DNA of 11,277 nucleotides from Pseudomonadota bacterium (GTDB lineage Bacteria > Pseudomonadota > Gammaproteobacteria > Xanthomonadales > Xanthomonadaceae). The translations under genes were made by a program, and so were the position numbers. The stretch lies in contig JAFAFF010000291.1 of NCBI GenBank assembly GCA_023423605.1, positions 1-11,277 on the forward strand, given 5' to 3'. Below, in pieces: positions 5,663-11,277 of this stretch (position 1 is the stretch's first letter; each line of letters opens with the position of its first letter). A model generated the notes under the pieces. The model saw nothing but the letters and a program-made list of their open reading frames with translations, had not been told where the DNA came from and did no database searches.

Positions 5663-7867
5663 ATGCTGAAGATGATCTGTGTGTCGGTCGCCCTGGTGGC
5701 GACGCTGGGTTCGACCGCCGAGGCGGCCGATATTGAATTCGACGGCCGCCACGCGCGTGCCGGAACCACGGCCGATGGCGGTTTCCTGCTGCATGCGGAA
5801 GATGGGCAGGTGCGTATCGCCGCGCAGCCGATGCGCAGCCGCACCGGCAGCGTGATGTTCGATGCGCTGTTCGCGCTCGCCCAGCAGGAAATGCACCAGG
5901 ACCGGGTGGATGCCATCCGCGATCCGGCATTCGACGAAGGCCGTCCGGTAGCCTGCGAATGCTTCAGGACCGGTGCGAAATGGCCCTACGTATGGACGCG
6001 CGACGTCAGCTTCGCCGCCGACCTGGCGCTGGCGCGGCTGGACCCGCAACGCACGCGGCAGTCGCTGCGCTTCAAGCTTTCCGAAGCCCGCGATGGCCAT
6101 ACGCCGGGACTGTTCGTCGCCCAGGACACTGGCTCCGGCGGCAGCTGGCCGATCAGCAGCGACCGGGTGGTGTGGTTCCTCGCTGCCCGCCACCTGCTCG
6201 ACGATGAGGCCTTCGCCACGCAGGTGTGGCAGGCCCTGCAGGGCACGCTGGCCCAGGACCGCGCGATGGTGTTCGATGAACGCGTCGGCCTGTACCGCGG
6301 CGAGACCTCGTTCCTGGACTGGCGCGAGCAGACCTATCCGGACTGGACGCGCGAGGATGTGCGCTTCATCGGCGATTCCTTCGCGCTGTCCACCAACGTG
6401 CTGCATTACCAGGCGCTGCGCCTGGGCGAGCAGCTGGCCAACGTGCATGGCGACGCCGCGCGGGCCAGCGACTACAAGGCGTGGGCGGATGCGTTGGCCA
6501 GGCAGATCGACATGCGTTTCTGGCGCGAGGATGCCGGCCAGTACATGAGTTACATCGGCGAGGCGGCGCACCCGGTGCCATACGCGAAATATGACCTGCT
6601 GGCGACGTCGCTGGGCGTGCTGGCCGGTGTATTGCCGCCTGCGCGTGCGCGCCGCGCGCTGGCGGGATACCCGGCCACGGCGGCCGGCAGCCCGGTGGTG
6701 TGGCCGCAGGAAGCGCGGCAGCCGGTGTACCACAATCGCGGCATCTGGCCATTCGTCAGTGCCTACTCGTTGCGCGCCGCGCGCGTGCTGGATGACGCAC
6801 CACGCATCGCGCTGGAGATCCGTTCGTTGATGCGCGGTGCGGCGCTGGCCGGTTCCAACATGGAGAACTACGAGCTGCTCACCCAGGCGGTGCATGTGGA
6901 CGAGGGGGCGCTGAGCGGTCCGGTGGTCAACTCGACGCAGCAGCTGTGGTCGGTGGCCGGTTACCTGGCGATGGTGCGGGAAGGCGTATTCGGCGTGGAG
7001 GACGATGGCAGGGTGGCACCGAAACTGCCGACGGCGCTGGTGCCGGAACTGTTTGGTGAAGGCGACAGCATCGAACTGGACGAGGGCACGCATCGCTATG
7101 TGCTGAAGCGCCCGCGTGACATGGACGGGGCGTTGCTGGTGGCCGGCCAGGTGATGCGAGAGGGCCGCACCACGACGGTCCAGCTGGTGGCGCAGCGGGA
7201 TGATGCGGCTGCGTCCGGCCGTATGCAGGTTGCGGTGGCCGAGGCCTACGCACCCGGTACCCCGGCCACACCGGTGGTGCGTGGTACATCCTCCACTGAT
7301 GCGGAGGTGGATGTCCCCGAGAGCCACACGCTCTGGATGGACGGCCGCGCCACGCAGGCCGGCAACGGAAAAGTGCGCGTCGCCGACGATGGCATGCAGC
7401 ACTGCGTGAGCCTGACCCGCCGTGCAGGCGGCCTGGAATCGCTGCACGGCCCCACCACGTGTTTTGGCCCACAGCATCGCCTGGCGGGAGACGCAAACTG
7501 GTCGTGGACCCAGCCCAGCGCAGGACGCGTGCGGCTGCGCCTGCAGTATGAGAATCCCAACGGCCCGATCAATACCGGCATCACTGCCGCCGTCAAGCAG
7601 ATGGCGGTGACCTGCAGCGGCCAGCCCGTACAGCAGCAGACGGTGGTGATGCCGCACAGCGTGGCCGTGCAGGAATCCACCGCCGCCACGTTCGATCTGC
7701 CAGCGGGGGACTGCCGCATCGAACTGCGGGACGGCTTCAACATGAGCGCACTGGAGCACTTCGCGCACTACACCGGTGGCAAGGGCGGCCGTGACGGCGT
7801 GCTCAACCAGGCGACGGTCAAGGCCCTGCTGCTCGGGCCGGTGCCGGTGCTGGAGGCAGCACGATGA
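5663..7867 (+). CDS. Exported six-hairpin glycosidase, glucoamylase-like (probable glucan 1,4-alpha-glucosidase)
   Basis: From the ATG at 5663 the product has 734 residues: a signal peptide (1-21, ending AEA|A), an (alpha/alpha)6-barrel-type catalytic region of about 55-445, and a beta-rich C-terminal part that ends near GGKGGRDGVLNQ and may bind carbohydrate. WPYVWTRDVSF (107-117), GGSWPISSDRVVW, YRGETSFLDWREQTYP (211-226) and the Glu-containing ENYELLTQAVHVDEG (401-415) resemble six-hairpin glycosidases. In Xanthomonas, genes in this position are called glucan 1,4-alpha-glucosidase. I could not match the GH15 catalytic glutamates with certainty, so the GH number stays open; a debranching or GH63-like enzyme is the alternative. 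The start was chosen for its signal peptide. Upstream in-frame ATGs at 5507 and 5543 would add a non-hydrophobic leader, and the first lies inside the operator. The Shine-Dalgarno is weak; a G-rich GGGAGGGAGG lies 30 nt upstream. It overlaps the permease by ATGA. Confidence 0.82.
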   Translation: MLKMICVSVALVATLGSTAEAADIEFDGRHARAGTTADGGFLLHAEDGQVRIAAQPMRSRTGSVMFDALFALAQQEMHQDRVDAIRDPAFDEGRPVACECFRTGAKWPYVWTRDVSFAADLALARLDPQRTRQSLRFKLSEARDGHTPGLFVAQDTGSGGSWPISSDRVVWFLAARHLLDDEAFATQVWQALQGTLAQDRAMVFDERVGLYRGETSFLDWREQTYPDWTREDVRFIGDSFALSTNVLHYQALRLGEQLANVHGDAARASDYKAWADALARQIDMRFWREDAGQYMSYIGEAAHPVPYAKYDLLATSLGVLAGVLPPARARRALAGYPATAAGSPVVWPQEARQPVYHNRGIWPFVSAYSLRAARVLDDAPRIALEIRSLMRGAALAGSNMENYELLTQAVHVDEGALSGPVVNSTQQLWSVAGYLAMVREGVFGVEDDGRVAPKLPTALVPELFGEGDSIELDEGTHRYVLKRPRDMDGALLVAGQVMREGRTTTVQLVAQRDDAAASGRMQVAVAEAYAPGTPATPVVRGTSSTDAEVDVPESHTLWMDGRATQAGNGKVRVADDGMQHCVSLTRRAGGLESLHGPTTCFGPQHRLAGDANWSWTQPSAGRVRLRLQYENPNGPINTGITAAVKQMAVTCSGQPVQQQTVVMPHSVAVQESTAATFDLPAGDCRIELRDGFNMSALEHFAHYTGGKGGRDGVLNQATVKALLLGPVPVLEAAR

Positions 7868-9351
7868 GTCGTCCGCAGAAGCCGCAGCTGTCGTTCTGGC
7901 AGATATGGAACATGTGCTTCGGGTTCCTTGGCATCCAGTTCGGCTTCGCGCTGCAGAATGCCAATGCCAGCCGCATCTTCGAGACACTGGGCGCCTCCAT
8001 GGAGACGGTGCCGGGGCTGTGGATCGCGGCGCCACTGACCGGCCTGCTGGTGCAGCCGGTGGTCGGTTACCTGTCCGACCGCACCTGGACGCGCTGGGGA
8101 CGCCGACGACCGTTCTTCATGATCGGCGCGGTGATGACCACCCTGGCCCTGCTGGTTATGCCGAATTCGCCGACGCTGTGGATTGCCGCAGGCACCCTGT
8201 GGGTATTGGATGCGTCCATCAACGTATCGATGGAGCCGTTCCGGGCGTTCGTCGGCGACCAGCTGGCGCCACGGCAGCGGCCCACCGGCTTTGCCATGCA
8301 GAGTTTCTTCATCGGCGTGGGTGCCATCGTCGCCAGCTTCCTGCCTTTCATCCTTGCCCACTTCGGGGTCGCCAACACGGCCGCACCGGGAGCGGTGCCG
8401 GATACCGTGCGCTATGCGTTCTACTTCGGCGCGGTGGTGTTGCTGGCCGCGATCACCTGGACGGTGATCAGCACGCGCGAGTACTCGCCGACGGAGCTGG
8501 CCAGCTTCGCTGATGCCGAGCCACCGGCCCATGCGTATGCCGCCGTGGTGCACCATGCACCTTCGTGGGCACGTATCGGCGCCTGGGTGCTGGCCGGCGT
8601 GGTGCTTGCTGCGCTGATCGCGTGGCGGTCCGGTGACCGCATGCTGCACGTCCTGGCCGGCCTGTGCGTGGCCTATGGCGTGCTGCTGGCGGTGGCGCGG
8701 GTACTGCCCGGTACGCACATGATCGCCACCATCGTGGACGACCTGCGCAACATGCCGGCCACCATGCGCCGCCTTGCGTGGGTGCAGTTCTTCTCGTGGT
8801 TCGCCTTGTTCGCCATGTGGATCTACACCACTGCGGCAGTGGCCGGAACCCATTTTGGTTCCACCGATCCGCAGTCCGCCGCCTACAACGAAGGCGCCAA
8901 CTGGGTGGGCGTGCTGTTTGGTGCCTACAACGGCTTCGCGGCCCTGGCGGCGCTGCTGATTCCGCTGATGGTGCGTGCCATCGGCCTGCGCTGGAGCCAC
9001 CTGGTGAACCTGTGGCTGGGCGGTGCTGGGCTGGTGTCGCTGATGTTCATCGACGATCCCCGTTGGCTGCTGTTGTCGATGGTCGGCGTCGGCTTCGCAT
9101 GGGCGTCGATCCTGTCCTTGCCCTATGCTCTGCTGTCGGACAGCGTGCCGGCCGCGAAGATGGGCGTGTACATGGGCATCTTCAATTTCTTCATCGTGAT
9201 CCCGCAGCTCGTCGCGGCCAGTGCACTTGGCTTCGCGCTGCGTGCCTGGCTGGGTGGTCAGCCGATGCACGTGCTGGTGCTGGGCGGCTGCAGCCTGCTG
9301 CTGGCCGGCCTGTGCGTGCTGCGGGTTCCTTCCCGTCCTGAGGTGGTGTGA
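7864..9351 (+). CDS. MFS sugar permease, SLC45/sucrose-transporter-like (probable maltose:H+ symporter)
   Basis: The 495-residue polytopic inner-membrane protein has about 12 hydrophobic segments and belongs to the MFS group containing plant sucrose transporters and SLC45 proteins. The cytoplasmic loop 2-3 motif SDRTWTRWGRRRPF (71-84) is diagnostic. MEPFRAFVGDQL (123-134) and the late LSDSVPAAKMGVYMGIFNFF also fit this group. No signal peptide is expected or seen. Related proteobacterial proteins, often named suc1 or MalT by homology, sit in maltose or alpha-glucan loci beside TonB receptors. Here it would bring disaccharide released in the periplasm into the cytoplasm. Its ATG overlaps the preceding glycosidase stop codon (ATGA), and its own stop overlaps the GH13 start (TGATG), so the three genes are almost certainly one operon with coupled translation. 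Maltose is the favoured substrate from context; sucrose or another glucoside is not excluded. Confidence 0.92.
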   Translation: MSRPQKPQLSFWQIWNMCFGFLGIQFGFALQNANASRIFETLGASMETVPGLWIAAPLTGLLVQPVVGYLSDRTWTRWGRRRPFFMIGAVMTTLALLVMPNSPTLWIAAGTLWVLDASINVSMEPFRAFVGDQLAPRQRPTGFAMQSFFIGVGAIVASFLPFILAHFGVANTAAPGAVPDTVRYAFYFGAVVLLAAITWTVISTREYSPTELASFADAEPPAHAYAAVVHHAPSWARIGAWVLAGVVLAALIAWRSGDRMLHVLAGLCVAYGVLLAVARVLPGTHMIATIVDDLRNMPATMRRLAWVQFFSWFALFAMWIYTTAAVAGTHFGSTDPQSAAYNEGANWVGVLFGAYNGFAALAALLIPLMVRAIGLRWSHLVNLWLGGAGLVSLMFIDDPRWLLLSMVGVGFAWASILSLPYALLSDSVPAAKMGVYMGIFNFFIVIPQLVAASALGFALRAWLGGQPMHVLVLGGCSLLLAGLCVLRVPSRPEVV

Positions 9352-11069
9352 TGCGTGTGGCTCTTTCCATTGCAGTAGGTTTCGCCCTGTTCGCCGGCCA
9401 GGCGCTGGCCGTCCAGCGCCCGGATTACGTGGGGACCACCGAGCCCTTCGCCAGCGATGCGGTGTACTTCGTGGTGACCGACCGCTTCGTCAACGGCGAT
9501 CCGTCCAACGACCATCGCGACCAGGGTGGGGCGCACCGTACCTTCGATATTCCGGTGCCATGCCCGGACAAGGTGGACGGCAACATCGGCTACCTGGGCG
9601 GGGATTTCAAGGGTGTACTGGACAACGCAGGCTACATCCGCGATCTCGGTTTCGGTGCCGTGTGGATCACCCCCATCATCGATAATCCCGATGAGGCGTT
9701 CACCGGCAGCAAGGAAATCAGCTGCACCAGCACACTGACCGACCGTGGCAAGACCGGCTATCACGGTTACTGGGGTATCAATTTCTACAAGGTGGACGAA
9801 CACCTGCCCAGCGCAGGGCTGGATTTCGCCGCCTTCACCCGGGGCCTGCACGATGCCCGGCTGAAGGTGGTGCTGGATATCGTCGGCAACCACGGCTCGC
9901 CGGCATGGACCATGCCGAAACGGCAGCCGCAGTTCGGGCAGCTCTTCGACAAGGACGGAAAGCTCGTCGCCGACCACCAGAACCTGGCGCCGCAGGAGCT
10001 CGATCCCGCGCACAATCCGCTGCACGCGTTCTACAACAACATCGGCCCGGTGGACGCGGAAAAGGGCTCCATCTTCGATGGCAACCTAGCCGAGCTGGGC
10101 GACTTCAACCAGGACAATCCGGCGGTGATGGATTATCTGGTCGGCGCCTACCTGCAGTGGACGGCGCAGGGCGTGGATGCGCTGCGCATCGATACCATCG
10201 GCTGGCTGCCGCATGCGTGGTGGCATGAATTCGTCAAGCGGATTCGTGCCGAGTACCCGGGCATGTTCATGTTCGGCGAAGCATTCGACTACGACGCGGC
10301 AAAGATCGCCGAACATACCTGGAAGGCGAATGCGAACGTCAGCGTGTTGGATTTCCCGCTGCGTGGTGCCCTGGAAAGCGTGTTCGGGACCGCGGGCAAG
10401 GGCTTCGAGACGCTGGTCGAACCGCTGCACCTCATCGGCGGTCCGTACGCCAACCCGTATGAGCTGATGAGCTTCTATGACAACCATGACATGCCACGCA
10501 TGGATGCCAGCGACAGCGGCTTCATCGATGCCAACAACTGGTTGTTCACCGCGCGCGGCATCCCGGTGCTGTACTACGGCTCGGAAACCGGCTTCATGCG
10601 CGGCCGCGCGGAACATGCCGGCAACCGCGCCTACTTTGGTCAGCAGCGCGTGGATGAGGCGCCGCGCAGCCCGATCTTCGCTCCCTTGCAGCGTGTGGCG
10701 AAGCTGCGCCAGGCCACGCCAGCCCTGCAGCGTGGCCTGCAGGTGAATGAACGCCTGCAGGGTGATGAAGCGGTGTTCTTCCGGGTGCTGCAGCAGGACG
10801 GGGTGGCGCAGACGGCGCTGGTGCTGTTGAACAAGGGTGATGCGGCGGCGAGCATTGAAGTGAGGCGCTTCGTGCAGGCCGGCACGTGGCGCGATGCGTT
10901 GGACGGCGGCACGCTGAAGGTGTCCGGTTCGCTGAAGGCCGAGGTACCCGCGCACGGCATCAAGGTCTACGTGCTGGACGCACCCGTGCAGCAGAAGGAC
11001 CTGCAGGCCGAGCTGGACCGCGCCATGGCCGACCAGCAGGCCCGTACCCGCAGGCTGGCCGTTCCCTGA
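9351..11069 (+). CDS. Exported GH13 alpha-amylase family enzyme (annotated CGTase-like in relatives)
   Basis: The 572-residue protein carries a signal peptide (1-20, GQALA|V) and a TIM-barrel with every GH13 signature: region I DIVGNH (176-181), region II ALRID with nucleophile Asp281 and Arg279, region III MFGEAF with acid/base Glu310, and region IV FYDNHD with Asp380. NDHRDQGG and GYLGGDFKGV (80-89) near the N terminus resemble CGTases and maltogenic amylases. A domain C (about 455-543) follows, but the D and E (CBM20) domains of true roughly 680-residue CGTases are missing. A plain alpha-amylase or maltodextrin-acting enzyme is therefore at least as likely as cyclisation. The C-terminal 25 residues are charged and Gln-rich, possibly a short helix. 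The ATG at 9351 has GAGG 7 nt upstream and overlaps the permease stop; a GTG 3 nt earlier is too close to that site. It is the last gene of the three-gene operon. Confidence 0.93.
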   Translation: MRVALSIAVGFALFAGQALAVQRPDYVGTTEPFASDAVYFVVTDRFVNGDPSNDHRDQGGAHRTFDIPVPCPDKVDGNIGYLGGDFKGVLDNAGYIRDLGFGAVWITPIIDNPDEAFTGSKEISCTSTLTDRGKTGYHGYWGINFYKVDEHLPSAGLDFAAFTRGLHDARLKVVLDIVGNHGSPAWTMPKRQPQFGQLFDKDGKLVADHQNLAPQELDPAHNPLHAFYNNIGPVDAEKGSIFDGNLAELGDFNQDNPAVMDYLVGAYLQWTAQGVDALRIDTIGWLPHAWWHEFVKRIRAEYPGMFMFGEAFDYDAAKIAEHTWKANANVSVLDFPLRGALESVFGTAGKGFETLVEPLHLIGGPYANPYELMSFYDNHDMPRMDASDSGFIDANNWLFTARGIPVLYYGSETGFMRGRAEHAGNRAYFGQQRVDEAPRSPIFAPLQRVAKLRQATPALQRGLQVNERLQGDEAVFFRVLQQDGVAQTALVLLNKGDAAASIEVRRFVQAGTWRDALDGGTLKVSGSLKAEVPAHGIKVYVLDAPVQQKDLQAELDRAMADQQARTRRLAVP

Positions 11070-11075
11070 CGGGCG

Positions 11076-11251
11076 GTGATGACCGGCCTTATTCTGGAGG
11101 GTGACAACTGGTCTCATCCTGTTGGGGGACAGCCAGCCTCATCCTGGTGGGTGACAGCCGGCCTCATCTGGGTGGGTGAGGGCCAGACTGGACCTGGTGG
11201 GTGACAGCCAGTCTGGATCTGGTGGGGTGACAGCCAGCCTGGACCTGGTGG
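11076..11251. repeat. Seven 25-bp imperfect tandem repeats behind the GH13 gene
   Basis: Units begin at 11076, 11101, 11126, 11151, 11176, 11201 and 11227. All are 25 bp, except that one extra G follows the sixth. Each starts near GTGACAGCCAG and ends near CTGGTGG. The middle differs: the first four carry TTATTC or TCAT-type cores (for example GCCTCATCCTGG), the last three carry TGGAC/TGGAT cores (GCCTGGACCTGG). An eighth start, GTGAC at 11252, leads into a hairpin. The period is not a multiple of three, so it is not a coding repeat, and there are no unique spacers. Two readings are possible: a minisatellite, or the multiple transposase-binding repeats found at the ends of IS21-family insertion sequences, whose units often contain GTGACA. 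Confidence 0.85.
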
Positions 11252-11272
11252 GTGACGACCCTTGGTCGTCAC
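11252..11272. other. Perfect 9-bp hairpin at the end of the repeat array
   Basis: GTGACGACC and GGTCGTCAC pair perfectly around the loop CTT. The left arm opens like another unit of the 25-bp array (GTGAC) but then diverges. No T-run follows within the five bases left in the window, so a terminator for the GH13 operon is possible but not proven. No other terminator is seen between the GH13 stop and here. Confidence 0.55.
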
Positions 11273-11277
11273 GCTCC

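Noticed and set aside
5423..8035. Open frame extending the GH97 gene upstream to a 1560-codon minus-strand frame
   Set aside because: The upstream part is antisense to the glycosidase and the start of the permease, is His/Arg/Gln-rich without domains, and the GH97 signal peptide and ribosome site lie at 5422. GC-rich codon use keeps this frame free of stops.
7768..9270. 500-codon minus-strand frame opposite the permease gene
   Set aside because: It is rich in His, Gln and Arg with no motif, and mirrors the third-position GC bias of the permease on the plus strand.
9348..9350. GTG as the GH13 start
   Set aside because: The ATG three bases later has better spacing to GAGG and gives the same signal peptide; the GTG is too close to the Shine-Dalgarno.
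10086..11117. 343-codon minus-strand frame opposite GH13
   Set aside because: It is an antisense shadow that starts within the 25-bp repeats and has no ribosome site or recognisable domain.
11076..11251. CRISPR array
   Set aside because: The repeats are directly adjacent with no unique spacers, are degenerate among themselves, and no cas gene is present.
11252..11272. Definite Rho-independent terminator for the plus-strand operon
   Set aside because: The stem is good but no T-run is visible before the window ends, and it may be part of the repeat element.

Overview
The window looks like a chromosomal segment from a Xanthomonadaceae bacterium, most likely Stenotrophomonas or a close relative. 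The DNA is GC-rich with strongly G/C-ending codons. The outer-membrane receptor is of the Xanthomonas/Caulobacter TonB-receptor type, and the gene set matches the alpha-glucan (starch/maltodextrin) utilisation loci known in Xanthomonas. Genus-level assignment is an inference from protein style and gene order, not from a marker gene.

Layout: (1) 1-96, minus strand: the first 32 codons of a secreted protein that runs off the left edge. (2) 97-367: an intergenic stretch with a strong Rho-independent terminator for the next gene. (3) 368-3130, minus: a 920-residue TonB-dependent receptor. (4) 3131-3352: an intergenic stretch with two LacI-family-like palindromes and a long hairpin. (5) 3353-5422, minus: an exported GH97 alpha-glucosidase of the inverting SusB type. 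(6) 5423-5662: a divergent promoter region carrying a second copy of one of those palindromes. (7) 5663-11069, plus: three translationally coupled genes, namely an exported six-hairpin (glucoamylase-like) glycosidase, an SLC45/sucrose-transporter-like MFS permease, and an exported GH13 alpha-amylase/CGTase-like enzyme. (8) 11070-11277: an array of 25-bp degenerate tandem repeats ending in a perfect 9-bp hairpin.

How the parts fit (inference from families and context): the TonB receptor would take maltodextrins across the outer membrane using energy from TonB. The GH13 enzyme would cut internal alpha-1,4 bonds in the periplasm. GH97 and the six-hairpin enzyme would release glucose or maltose from chain ends. 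The MFS permease would carry maltose or another small glucoside across the inner membrane by proton symport. No SusD-like lipoprotein and no ABC transporter is present, so the logic is that of Proteobacteria, not of Bacteroidetes.

Regulation: the 16-nt sequence TGAATACGTATGCAGG occurs once in front of the receptor gene and once in the divergent GH97/glycosidase promoter region. Its core is a CG-centred palindrome of the LacI/GalR type, which suggests one sugar-responsive repressor controls all three transcription units. No LacI-type gene lies in the window, so it should lie nearby.

The known-pathway genes are not a new system in themselves. The items most worth a second look are the shared operator, the second and different LacI-like palindrome 30 bp from it, the asymmetric hairpin abutting the GH97 stop codon, and the 25-bp repeat array directly behind the GH13 gene, which may be the end of an insertion sequence lying outside the window.
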